The notes: generated from the letters alone by a model not told the origin. A DNA stretch of 17,089 nucleotides from Hyphomicrobiales bacterium (GCA_015655535.1 JAATEW010000021.1:1-17089); one strand, 5' to 3'. Numbered from the stretch's first letter, positions 7,379 to 16,339 are shown. Made by a program: numbers and translations.

Positions 7379-8263
7379 TCAATGCGATGACAGTGCCGGA
7401 TAGTGGATGAAGCATGGAACATAAGCATCCGGGATTTGCAGATTGGGCGGCAGGTCATGGCCTTGCGCGAGATATTCCGGCAGGAAATGCGTGTGAGGGC
7501 CTGAAGGGGATTGCTCACCGGGCGCCGGGATAGGCGTGAAGACTTCAATTCGCCCAATCGCGTTGCGAACCACACGCACCGGCGAAACTTGGATGAATTC
7601 TTTGCCTAGCGCCGGCAGGAAATGGCGATAGGTCTCGTCGAGCCATCCGTCGAGCCGTGCCATAAGTCCGGGATCGTCTGTTCGAACGCAAAAGCCAGCT
7701 ACGACGCTGGCGAGGCCGAAATCATAGAGCGTCTCATGACGGTTCTCCGGCCGGATGGCTTCTTCGTCCAGCCCCATGCGGGTGAGCCCAGGCGCAGCGG
7801 TGAGGGCTGTGTCTTCGCGCGGGAATGCGAACACGATAACTTCGGTTGCCTGCGAAACGCCGATCGAAAAAACACTGACCTGTTCCAGGCGGTTAAACGA
7901 AATCGCGCCTTGCGCCGTTTGCGCGATCACGCTTTGCGCGCAAATGTCGACAGCGATGCCGTCTTCATCGCCGACACAAAATTCGGCGACGGCACCAAAA
8001 AGGCCGGAAACCCAGGTCCCGCCGCCGGGCTTCAACGTCGAAAGGATGAAGGCCCGGATATCTTCGATCGCCCATCCGAGCTTTTGTATTCTTATTCCGA
8101 GCCTCTCGCGGCGGCCCGGCAACTCGCTCAGGATTCGGTTTCTATCCTCGTCCCGAGCGTCTCTCCAAACGGCTATTTCGGTGCGCGTCCTGGCGCAGCC
8201 GAGGCAAAGGCCCGAGCTGTCGTCTATGCGGCAGTCGCTGATGCAGGGACTGGAAACCGTCAT
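7379..8263 (-). CDS. DUF1289 domain protein with long uncharacterised C-terminal region
   Basis: A 294-residue cytoplasmic protein. The N-terminus SPCISDCRIDDSSGLCLGCA gives four Cys (7, 11, 20, 23) followed by TRTEIAVWRD and an RNRILSELPGRR-like helix, which is the DUF1289 pattern: a short, probably metal-binding module. Most DUF1289 proteins are only about 60-100 residues, so the remaining roughly 230 residues are a second domain. That domain has no signal peptide or membrane helix, and contains ICAQSVIAQTAQGAISFNRL and a C-terminal SGPHTHFLPEYLAQ segment with two His. I do not know its function. The ATG at 8261-8263 lies 30 bp after the stop of the membrane protein gene, so the two are probably one transcript, and the link with the neighbouring B12 receptor suggests a role in cobalt or cobalamin handling; that link is inference only. 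Confidence 0.8.
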   Translation of the reverse strand: MTVSSPCISDCRIDDSSGLCLGCARTRTEIAVWRDARDEDRNRILSELPGRRERLGIRIQKLGWAIEDIRAFILSTLKPGGGTWVSGLFGAVAEFCVGDEDGIAVDICAQSVIAQTAQGAISFNRLEQVSVFSIGVSQATEVIVFAFPREDTALTAAPGLTRMGLDEEAIRPENRHETLYDFGLASVVAGFCVRTDDPGLMARLDGWLDETYRHFLPALGKEFIQVSPVRVVRNAIGRIEVFTPIPAPGEQSPSGPHTHFLPEYLAQGHDLPPNLQIPDAYVPCFIHYPALSSH

Positions 8264-8293
8264 TTCCGTTGATCCGTCACAGCCGCCTGTCCG

Positions 8294-8866
8294 TCAGACG
8301 CGATGACCAACGGCCATATCCGCCGTGCGCGGCGCTGAAAGTCCGATCGCGGTTGCCAGGCGATGGAGCACAAGCAAGCCTGCGAATGCCAGAGCATTGA
8401 TCTCCAAAATACGCGCGACGATCGGCAAGGAGAAGGCCTCGTCGCCGGACGGCAATAGGGCGGTCGTCGCGTATAATCCGCCTTCATAGATGATGAATGC
8501 GCCGAGGAAGGCCGCCAATCCCGCGATCACACCATTGGGTAGCCGCTTGCTTTCGCTTGCGGCGACCGTTGCCAGCATCGCTGCGATCCCGATCGCGGCG
8601 CCCCAGGCGAAACTGTCCCACGTTCGAGGATAGCCGAGCACGAAATAGCCGATCATTTGGGTCGCGAGCCAGGCGAGTATCACCAATATCAAGGCGTCAC
8701 GGCGCTGCATCTTGATGCCGGCGGCAGCGGCAAGTGCCGCGAAAGGTGTAGCGCAAGCGAGCGCCAGACTGAAGAGAATGCTCGCACCGACGACAAGGGC
8801 AATCCAGATGCCCGTCTTCGCTGTTGCCGTTAGCGGCGCATTTATATGACGTGCATCGTTTTGCAT
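8294..8866 (-). CDS. Five-TM membrane protein, candidate cobalt (Cbt-type) transporter component
   Basis: A 190-residue integral membrane protein with about five hydrophobic helices (roughly 18-42, 46-67, 71-92, 97-120 and 131-157). Helices carry conserved-looking polar or aromatic residues: AWLATQMIGYFVLGYP in the second, WDSFAWGAAIGIA in the third, and FIIYEGGLYAT in the fourth, with Glu and Tyr that could line a path. Proteins of this size beside B12 riboswitches have been proposed as cobalt transporters of the Cbt group, and this one fits by size, topology and position, but it lacks the His-rich N-terminus expected of CbtB and I cannot assign it to a particular Cbt family from memory. The ATG at 8864-8866 is preceded by GAGGA. 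It is divergent from the riboswitch-controlled receptor gene and is probably co-transcribed with the DUF1289 gene. The riboswitch itself is on the opposite strand, so it does not control this gene directly. Confidence 0.7.
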   Translation of the reverse strand: MQNDARHINAPLTATAKTGIWIALVVGASILFSLALACATPFAALAAAAGIKMQRRDALILVILAWLATQMIGYFVLGYPRTWDSFAWGAAIGIAAMLATVAASESKRLPNGVIAGLAAFLGAFIIYEGGLYATTALLPSGDEAFSLPIVARILEINALAFAGLLVLHRLATAIGLSAPRTADMAVGHRV

Positions 8867-8947
8867 GATCCGGTCCTCGAAATTGCGATTCGCGTTTAAT
8901 GTACATGCCTCGGCGCGGAAGAAAATACCTTCGTGCGAAAACGGGAA

Positions 8948-8976
8948 TTGACTCCCGCTTAACCTGATCTTAGCCT
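8948..8976 (+). promoter_or_regulatory. Possible promoter for the riboswitch-receptor transcript
   Basis: TTGACT (8948-8953) is a close -35 match and TAGCCT (8971-8976), 17 bases further, is a poor but usable -10. The pair ends just before the first helix of the cobalamin riboswitch, which is where a promoter is expected. Confidence 0.3.
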
Positions 8977-8980
8977 TATC

Positions 8981-9160
8981 CGTGACGGTGCCCTTCGGGG
9001 CTCAATAGGGAACGCGGTGCGGACGAAAGTCCAACGCCGTGGCTGCCCCCGCAACTGTAATCGGTGAATCCTTACGTCACATGCCACTGGGAACTCGGGT
9101 CCTGGGAAGGCGACTTAAGGGTAACGACCCGAAAGCCAGGAGACCTGCCGTCAGCCGTGG
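8981..9160 (+). ncRNA. Cobalamin (adenosylcobalamin) riboswitch
   Basis: The conserved elements occur in the right order: GGTGCCC with a GGGGCTCAATAGGGAA segment (about 8987-9012), GGTGCGG with the complementary CCAACGCCG, GCTGCCCCCGCAACTGTAA (9042-9060), CCACTGGGAACTCGGGTCC with TGGGAAGG (9085-9110), GACCCGAAAGCCAGG, and the B12 box GCCAGGAGACCTGCC (9135-9149). Cobalamin riboswitches of this class lower expression of the downstream gene when the cofactor is plentiful. It lies on the + strand, about 115 bp before the BtuB-like receptor gene and in the same direction, so it should control B12 uptake. Part of this stretch can be read as short open frames, but these are accidental. Confidence 0.97.
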
Positions 9161-9205
9161 TCACACGCGAGCATGTCGGTCGGGGTGTTATCGACATAGG
9201 CTTAT

Positions 9206-9225
9206 CGCACGCAGCTTTGCGTGCG
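9206..9225 (+). promoter_or_regulatory. Stable hairpin in the riboswitch expression platform
   Basis: CGCACGCA (9206-9213) and TGCGTGCG (9218-9225) form a perfect 8-bp stem with a four-base loop, between the B12 box and the receptor start codon. No T-run follows, so it is not a standard intrinsic terminator; it may belong to a translational or Rho-dependent control platform. Confidence 0.45.
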
Positions 9226-9276
9226 CTGGGACTTCGTTCGCGGTGACGTGCCACTGACGTTACCCGAGGTCCCATC

Positions 9277-11235
<1,959 letters not shown>

Positions 11236-11257
11236 TCGGGGGGCACCGGAACTCAGC

Positions 11258-11543
11258 TCATTCAAAGCCGGCTGCCGGAATGGATGACATCCATTCCGCG
11301 TCGGCTTTGACCATTTCCGTCGCATACATGGTTTGCCAGCCCTCCACGCCTTGTGGATACCAGAAGACGGACGTTAGCCGAGGCCGACAAGCCGCTGCGC
11401 CGCACCACGCTCGCACCCTTCAGCGAGCCCGGCGTTTCGCCGCGCATTGGGCCATCCCGGAGGTCCGGTGGCTCGGGCGCCGCGGCCGATGCGCGGGCAA
11501 TGAGGGATAGCGTCAGCGTCACGCAGACGAAAAATGGCCTCAT
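11258..11543 (-). pseudogene. Decayed CXXCW rhodanese-like gene (internal deletion plus frameshift)
   Basis: Read on the - strand from ATG 11543, the frame gives a signal peptide MRPFFVCVTLTLSLIARASA and then GPMRGETPGSLKGASVV, which aligns with GPMRSETPNSLKGATVV (30-46) of the intact protein at 6377-6940. Directly after VV the sequence jumps, in another frame, to AAQRLVGLG, matching AAKRLVNLG (140-148) of the intact copy. One base is then missing in the next Tyr codon, and a third frame continues TSVFWYPQGVEGWQ to a stop at 11258-11260. About 93 residues including the Cys-containing CHPQCW loop are gone. The start lies 47 bp downstream of the YVTN gene, so this was once the last gene of the xox accessory operon. 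It cannot make a working protein. A long single frame through this region (11262-11585) hides the decay. Confidence 0.9.
11277..11297. terminator. Perfect palindrome near the convergent gene ends
   Basis: GGAATGGATG (11277-11286) and CATCCATTCC (11288-11297) are perfect inverted repeats around one central base, giving a stem of about 8 bp with a 5-base loop in RNA. It lies 42 bp after the receptor stop and inside the tail of the decayed CXXCW gene. It could terminate either convergent transcript, but no T-run follows; a chance palindrome in former coding sequence is possible. Confidence 0.35.
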
Positions 11544-11589
11544 GAAATCCGGCATGATAGCGCTTGTCGCCGCCAAATAGTGCATGCTC

Positions 11590-12579
11590 TTACGGCTTGA
11601 TCGCGATGCCCCATGGCAGACGCCCGACGGGAACGGATTTCAAGACGTCGAGCTTGGCGACATCGATGACCGACACGTCATTCGTCAGACCGTTCACGGC
11701 ATAAAGCCGGCTGCCGTCCGCGTTGAAGGCAAGCTGCCACACGCGCTGTCCGACGAGCAGATAACGCTTCACTTCATAATTCGCCGTATCGATCACCCCG
11801 ACCCGGTTGGCCCGCCCAAGTGCCACGAAGGCCGTCTTCCCATCCAACGTGAAGCGCACGCCGACCGGCGTAATCAGTTCCGGCCTGATACCGGCGATGT
11901 CGAAACCGATCTTGCGGGTGACTTTACGGCTCGCGGAATCGATGATCGAAACGGTTCCACCGATTTCGGATGACACCCAGATCTGTTTCCTGTCCGGCGT
12001 GAACTCAGCGATCCGCGGCCGCGTATCGACAAGCACATTGGCGATCACTTTCCAGCTCTGCGTATCGATGAAATGCGCCATGCTGGTCGATTCGGAAACA
12101 TCCACGACGATCCGCCCATCGTCGCTCACCGCGAGCCCTTCCGGTTCGATGCCGACAGGGACACGCGCGATGACCTTCCCCGTAGCTTTGTCGAGGACAG
12201 TGACCATCGAGTCGTTTTCATTCGAGACATAGATGATGTCGCCCGCCGGAGACAGCGCCAGGGTTTCGGGATCTGGGCCTGTCTCCAGCGTGCCGGTCAC
12301 AGCGAGCGTATCCGTGTCTATGATCGTAATATCGTCGGCGTCGCCGTCGCAGACCAACACTTCCTTATGGTCCGGCGTAATCGCGATGCCGCGTGGCCGC
12401 TCGCCGACAGGAATCGTTTTGATGACCGACAGGCTTTCTCCGTCTAGCACAGTCACCGTGTTGTCGCGCTCATTCGTGATGAAAAGCTTGCTTGCCTGCG
12501 CCTCGAAAGCGACCAAACAGAACGAGGCTGCGACGAAGCACAGAGCCCGGATAGAACCAATCATGGCGCGAGATGGCAT
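11590..12579 (-). CDS. YVTN-type beta-propeller protein of the PQQ dehydrogenase system
   Basis: A 329-residue exported protein with a signal peptide (about 1-29, ending FEAQAS) and seven repeats of roughly 40 residues of the type KLFITNERDNTVTVLD, IYVSNENDSMVTVLD, IWVSSEIGGTVSIID and LYAVNGLTNDVSVID, each followed by a P-GI/GL/GV step. This is the YVTN seven-bladed propeller found repeatedly beside PQQ-dependent alcohol dehydrogenases (PQQ-dependent catabolism-associated beta-propeller family). Its role is unproven; a periplasmic scaffold or binding role is likely. The start at 12579 has GGAGG four bases upstream and overlaps the end of the SBP gene by 19 bases. A second ATG (12564) makes a classic ATGA stop-start overlap but lies too far from that GGAGG. 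Either way translation is coupled to the upstream gene. The decayed CXXCW gene follows. Confidence 0.88.
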   Translation of the reverse strand: MPSRAMIGSIRALCFVAASFCLVAFEAQASKLFITNERDNTVTVLDGESLSVIKTIPVGERPRGIAITPDHKEVLVCDGDADDITIIDTDTLAVTGTLETGPDPETLALSPAGDIIYVSNENDSMVTVLDKATGKVIARVPVGIEPEGLAVSDDGRIVVDVSESTSMAHFIDTQSWKVIANVLVDTRPRIAEFTPDRKQIWVSSEIGGTVSIIDSASRKVTRKIGFDIAGIRPELITPVGVRFTLDGKTAFVALGRANRVGVIDTANYEVKRYLLVGQRVWQLAFNADGSRLYAVNGLTNDVSVIDVAKLDVLKSVPVGRLPWGIAIKP

Positions 12580-13787
12580 TTCGCCTCCGGTTCGTCAAAG
12601 CCCAACGTGTCGGTCAGAAATTTTTGATGCAGGAAGCCTTCTTGCGGCGACATGGAGGTCACCATCAAGGCCTGCGCGAGCAGCACCGGCTGGCGCAATT
12701 GCTGGTCCCAGTGCCGGAAAGTAAGGCCCTCGCCCTTGAAGCCTGCGACCTCGAATTCCTTTGACCGGAGGAAGGCGCGCAAATCCGCGGGCTCGGTCTT
12801 GCCGGAGCGGATGAAAGCCTCGCCGACGATGCGCAAGGCGAGCCAGCCGGCATAATCGCGCTCGGTCATGTCGCGATGCGCGAAAAGCGTGAAACGATGC
12901 TGCATCTGCAAGGCGGAATATTCCTGAAAGCTCGGATGCCAGGCCGTCGCAACCAGGCCTTGCGTGCCAGCGATCGGACGCGCCTCATAGGTATTATAGG
13001 GAAGATAGTCGCCGAACTGATCGGCTTCGTCCGCGACCACGAGCACGTCATAGGACGGCGCGTTTTGCGTCGCGAGCGGCATCTGGGTTTGAATTTGCTG
13101 AAAGCCCGTATCGACGCGCCGCGCACCGGGATTATAGCTATAGGTGCGTTCTTCGACGATCTTTCCGCCGAAGCGCAAGGCGGAGCGCCGCATATCGGCG
13201 GCATAGGCCTCATCCTGCGCGCCTACGCCCTTCAACAGGAACCAACGCGGCCAGCGTTTCAACATCAGGAATTGCGCAAGCGCATCCGTGCGCATGGCGC
13301 GGCTGGGCAGCAAATGGAACACATTGCGCCGGCAATCGTCCTGACGAAGCCTGTCGTCGATCGTTCTCGCATCCAGGATGATCGCATTCGCCGCTTCCGG
13401 CAAATCGGCGAGAGTAAGAAGATCGGCCGCGCCGAGATCGGCGACGATCATCGACGGCTTGGTCGCAAGCACCTCTTTCGCGCGGGCTACGATATCGCCG
13501 TCCGCTGGCACCATCGCTATCTCCAACGCATATTGCCGTCCGAGAAACTTGCCGGTGACATTGATCTCCTCGGCCCCCAATTTCGCTCCGGCCACGCCGC
13601 CGTCGGCGGGAATGGTCTGCATCAGAGAGAGCGGCTGCGGCTCCGGATAGGCCTTGCCGAGATAGACGACATGGACCATCAAGCTTTGTGGCTCTTCGGT
13701 TGCGTTCGGCGGCGGACTGCCGTCAGCATAGACATTTGGCGACGCAAACATCGCCAAAACGCCCATGGCCCGAAGAAGCCCTCGCAT
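12561..13787 (-). CDS. ABC-type substrate-binding protein of the PQQ alcohol dehydrogenase system
   Basis: A 408-residue periplasmic protein with a signal peptide (MRGLLRAMGVLAMFASPNVYA) and the two-lobed layout of branched-chain amino-acid type (Leu/Ile/Val) binding proteins: VVYLG start strand, PADGGVAGAKLGAEEIN helix, repeated Rossmann-like alpha/beta units, and a hinge near FLLKGVGAQDEAYA. Genes of this type recur in PQQ dehydrogenase clusters, where they are named ABC transporter substrate-binding protein of the PQQ-dependent alcohol dehydrogenase system. The permease and ATPase that accompany it in other genomes are not in this window, so it may act alone or with distant partners. I prefer ATG 13787, which follows the cytochrome stop by 14 bases and gives a normal signal peptide; a longer TTG start at 13808 would overlap the cytochrome gene. 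The ligand is unknown. Confidence 0.85.
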   Translation of the reverse strand: MRGLLRAMGVLAMFASPNVYADGSPPPNATEEPQSLMVHVVYLGKAYPEPQPLSLMQTIPADGGVAGAKLGAEEINVTGKFLGRQYALEIAMVPADGDIVARAKEVLATKPSMIVADLGAADLLTLADLPEAANAIILDARTIDDRLRQDDCRRNVFHLLPSRAMRTDALAQFLMLKRWPRWFLLKGVGAQDEAYAADMRRSALRFGGKIVEERTYSYNPGARRVDTGFQQIQTQMPLATQNAPSYDVLVVADEADQFGDYLPYNTYEARPIAGTQGLVATAWHPSFQEYSALQMQHRFTLFAHRDMTERDYAGWLALRIVGEAFIRSGKTEPADLRAFLRSKEFEVAGFKGEGLTFRHWDQQLRQPVLLAQALMVTSMSPQEGFLHQKFLTDTLGFDEPEAKCHLAP

Positions 13788-13801
13788 GAAACCACGCCCG
13801 G

Positions 13802-14341
13802 CTACCAATTGCGCCGCTTCGGTTCGCCATTATAGATCGAGCGGACAAAGGCGATGATCTTCCAGAGTTCGTCATCGCTCTTGATCAATGGACCGAAGGG
13901 CGGCATGGGACCGACGACATTTTCCATGCCGATGCGATAATATCCGGCGGCCTGAAGCTGGTCCGATCCAAGCGTCACCAGGCGAAACAACGTGTCGTCA
14001 TCGCTGCCGTAAACCCAGGTGTCGTTGGACAATGGCGGGCACATGCCGCCGCCGCCACCACCGCCATGGCAACCATTGCAACTGTAGCTGAAGAAGAATT
14101 GTTTACCCTCCGCGATTTTCTCTGGATCGTCGGTATAGGGATTGCGAAGGGTTCCCTTCGGCGCAGCCTTGACGACCTCTTCCGGCGGTTGCCCGGTGAT
14201 TTTCGATTTCTCCGGCAATGGCGGCTTGGCTTGCTCGGCCACGCCTTCCGTATCGCTCGTATCGTCCGCCATCACATTTGCAATCGGGTATGCAATCCCT
14301 AAGAGCACCGCCAAAGCGGCGGCGCCGATAAAACGCATCAT
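13802..14341 (-). CDS. xoxG: Periplasmic cytochrome c, XoxG / c-553i type
   Basis: A 179-residue exported monohaem cytochrome c. It has a signal peptide (about 1-25), a low-complexity linker rich in Pro, Glu and Lys (30-65), the haem attachment motif CNGCH at 88-92, and the downstream methionine segment GPMPPFGPLI, where Met146 is the likely sixth ligand. Size and the YGSDDDTLFRLV and MPPFGPL patterns fit the c-553i/XoxG group that accepts electrons from PQQ alcohol dehydrogenases. Two oddities follow the haem motif: a run of seven Gly (93-99) and a Cys at 101 (GMCPP) where I would expect Gly. It sits between the XoxJ-ankyrin gene (44 bp upstream) and the substrate-binding protein gene (14 bp downstream), all co-directional with xoxF. 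Family and role are well supported; the XoxG name is by context. Confidence 0.87.
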   Translation of the reverse strand: MMRFIGAAALAVLLGIAYPIANVMADDTSDTEGVAEQAKPPLPEKSKITGQPPEEVVKAAPKGTLRNPYTDDPEKIAEGKQFFFSYSCNGCHGGGGGGGMCPPLSNDTWVYGSDDDTLFRLVTLGSDQLQAAGYYRIGMENVVGPMPPFGPLIKSDDELWKIIAFVRSIYNGEPKRRNW

Positions 14342-14385
14342 GACTCATTCTCTCCCGGATTTGTTTTTGAGGATCTTGGTCTCGG

Positions 14386-16185
14386 CTAATTCGCAGGTGC
14401 ATGGTCGAGCAGGCTGAACGTGCGGACCGCTGCGAGATTGTCGTTCTTGGTGGCTATATCGCGCGCCGTCTCGCCCGCCGTGGATTTCGCGCGTGGGTCG
14501 GCGCCTGCCTGCAAAAGCAGGCCGATCATCGCCGAATTGTCGCGCGCTGCCGCGATCATGAGCGGCGTTACACCGTCTGCATTGACGGCATTGACATTGG
14601 CGCCGTGATCCAACAATTCCCGCGCGATCTCGATCGGCCCAAGCGTCTGCAACAGACGTTCCGTGCGGCTTCCGGCGGGAACCTCGCTCGCAACGATCAT
14701 GAGCGGCGTCAGCTTGAATTTGCTGATTGGCTTGTCGATTTCGACATTGCCTTCGATCAGCGCCTTGGCGGCGTCGAAGGCGCGTTCTTCAATCGCGATC
14801 GATAGAGGTGTGTACCCGCCCGGCGCCGGACCTTCGCGGTCCGCGCCATGCTCCAAAAGGAACTTGATGGATTTGACCTGATTGCTCGTCACCGCGCGCA
14901 GAAGCGGCGTCCAGCCGTCGCGATCCGGCGCATCGATCTTGGCGCCATGGTCGGCGAGCAATTGCATCATCTCGACGCAGCCGAAACGGCTTGCGACGCC
15001 AAGCGCCATATTGCCTTGCTTATCCAGTTTATTTACCTCGGCGCCCTTGCCGATGAGGTAAAGTGCGCGGTCGACGTCATTGGCCAGAACCGCGTTGGCG
15101 AATTCAACATTGAGCTCCGCTCCCTCGGCCAACCATTGATCGACCTGTGCCTTGCCGATCGTCCAATGCGTCGGCTTGCCGAAATTGGCTGCCGCCGGCG
15201 GCGGCACGGTATAAATTCCATGAGATGGCAGGTCGCCCGCGATCAGGCAATCCGCGCATTGGACGAGCGGCACGCCGTAATGCGCCAAGACCTCCTTGAT
15301 CTCACCCCTATGCACCTTCAGCGCATTGTCGAGCGCATATTTCAACACCGCATTGGTCGTGCGCACGCCGATGGCCATGCTGAACTCCATCGGCACAGCA
15401 TCGTCCATGAGATTAGCCGGCTGTATGGTCAGCGGAGCCCCCTTCATGGCCTTGACCCAACCCGCAAAGGGTCCCCAGACGCCGCCCATGTCGAGGCTGC
15501 CGTCAAGCACCTGCTGAACCTGATACCAAGGCTGATGTTCGAGAACGAGGTCGGCGTCATGGCTGACTTCGTGGACAATCACGTTCCCGACGACACCATG
15601 ATTGGCCAGCGCCTCGCGCAGCGCCGACAGCTCGAAGACGCCCAAATGCAATTGCTTCAATTGCGGATCGTCGAGATCCTTGATCGTGAGCTTCTTGTCG
15701 GCGCGCGAAACAAACACATAGGCCGTGCGATAGATCGGAATGGTCGGCAGCACGGGCCCGTAATCGGCCGGCACATCCATGAGCACGTCGCATTCGTTTT
15801 CATCGAAGGTCTGGCGCGTCATGCCGCGCTCGATATAGGGACGCCAGAAATAGGAGACACGCGCGCCAAGCGCTTTGGCCAAGACCTCGGCGATCTTGTT
15901 CTCATAGCCTTCGCCCGCGAGGTTCGAGAGCGGCATGTTGCCGGGATCGGCGCAGATGCGAAGCGTCGAAAAATGTGCATTGCGGGCCGCTTCCTTCGCA
16001 GCATCCTTCTCGGCCTGCGTCAGGAGCTCGAAATCCTTGTCGGCATAGACGCCTTTCGCAGCGGCCTCAGCAGCCGGATTGTCAACCGGGCTTTCCGCTT
16101 GCGCAGAAGCGCCGAAAAAGATCGCAGTAAGAAGCACGGCCGCGCCGAATGCGCGATGGACGCCTGGGAACATGGCAGAGGACAT
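14386..16185 (-). CDS. xoxJ: XoxJ-like periplasmic binding protein fused to ankyrin repeats
   Basis: A roughly 600-residue exported protein in two parts (numbers below count from the longer start at 16203). After a signal peptide ending SAQAES comes a bacterial extracellular solute-binding domain (about 80-330) with LRICADPGNMPLSN, YFWRPYIERG, FDENECDVLMDVPADY and GGVWGPFAGW, the pattern of XoxJ/MxaJ and other quinoprotein-associated binding proteins. Residues about 360-600 hold six ankyrin-like repeats, for example DGWTPLLRAVTSNQ, GGYTPLSIAIEERA and DGVTPLMIAAARDN, each ending in L-HGA or similar. Cys pairs lie at 316/319 (QCADC) and 84/138. XoxJ is thought to help activate or stabilise XoxF; ankyrins suggest a protein-binding surface in the periplasm. 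I chose ATG 16185 because AGGA lies eight bases upstream; ATG 16203 has no ribosome binding site. It is followed by the cytochrome gene and preceded by xoxF across a repeat-bearing spacer. Confidence 0.85.
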   Translation of the reverse strand: MSSAMFPGVHRAFGAAVLLTAIFFGASAQAESPVDNPAAEAAAKGVYADKDFELLTQAEKDAAKEAARNAHFSTLRICADPGNMPLSNLAGEGYENKIAEVLAKALGARVSYFWRPYIERGMTRQTFDENECDVLMDVPADYGPVLPTIPIYRTAYVFVSRADKKLTIKDLDDPQLKQLHLGVFELSALREALANHGVVGNVIVHEVSHDADLVLEHQPWYQVQQVLDGSLDMGGVWGPFAGWVKAMKGAPLTIQPANLMDDAVPMEFSMAIGVRTTNAVLKYALDNALKVHRGEIKEVLAHYGVPLVQCADCLIAGDLPSHGIYTVPPPAAANFGKPTHWTIGKAQVDQWLAEGAELNVEFANAVLANDVDRALYLIGKGAEVNKLDKQGNMALGVASRFGCVEMMQLLADHGAKIDAPDRDGWTPLLRAVTSNQVKSIKFLLEHGADREGPAPGGYTPLSIAIEERAFDAAKALIEGNVEIDKPISKFKLTPLMIVASEVPAGSRTERLLQTLGPIEIARELLDHGANVNAVNADGVTPLMIAAARDNSAMIGLLLQAGADPRAKSTAGETARDIATKNDNLAAVRTFSLLDHAPAN

Positions 16186-16288
16186 GGCTGATTTCCTGGT
16201 CATGACGATCGTCGCATCGCTCGTCGTACGAAAAGGCGGAGACGCATAAGCGCCCCGCGAAGGTCAGATGACCCGAGCGGAGCGCCGC

Positions 16289-16339
16289 AGAGCGGGATGA
16301 GGAAAAATGTGCGGCGGTTTTCCGCCCGCATCCCGCTCT
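16289..16339. repeat. Large palindromic intergenic element (REP-like or terminator)
   Basis: AGAGCGGGATG (16289-16299) and CATCCCGCTCT (16329-16339) are perfect 11-bp inverted repeats. Between them a second hairpin is possible, with GGCGG-TTTT-CCGCC at its centre and GGAAAA/TTTTCC flanks. The whole forms a long, stable stem in the 161-bp gap between xoxF and the XoxJ-like gene. From memory, closely similar AGAGCGGGATG...CATCCCGCTCT elements, often followed by AATCGATCACG as seen here at 16350-16360, are dispersed many times in Rhizobiales genomes. In an operon such an element could stabilise the upstream xoxF mRNA or reduce read-through to the accessory genes. Only one copy is in this window. 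Confidence 0.7.

Noticed and set aside
11262..11585. A 107-codon - strand frame as an intact small protein
   Set aside because: Only its first part is family-like; the rest is out-of-frame sequence of the decayed CXXCW gene.
12876..13835. A 319-codon frame on the + strand opposite the substrate-binding protein gene
   Set aside because: No domain, composition typical of an antisense shadow.
14848..16191. A 447-codon open frame on the + strand antisense to the XoxJ-ankyrin gene
   Set aside because: It is a codon-bias shadow: the - strand frame has a signal peptide, a binding-protein domain and ankyrin repeats, while the + strand product is rich in Arg and His and shows no domain.
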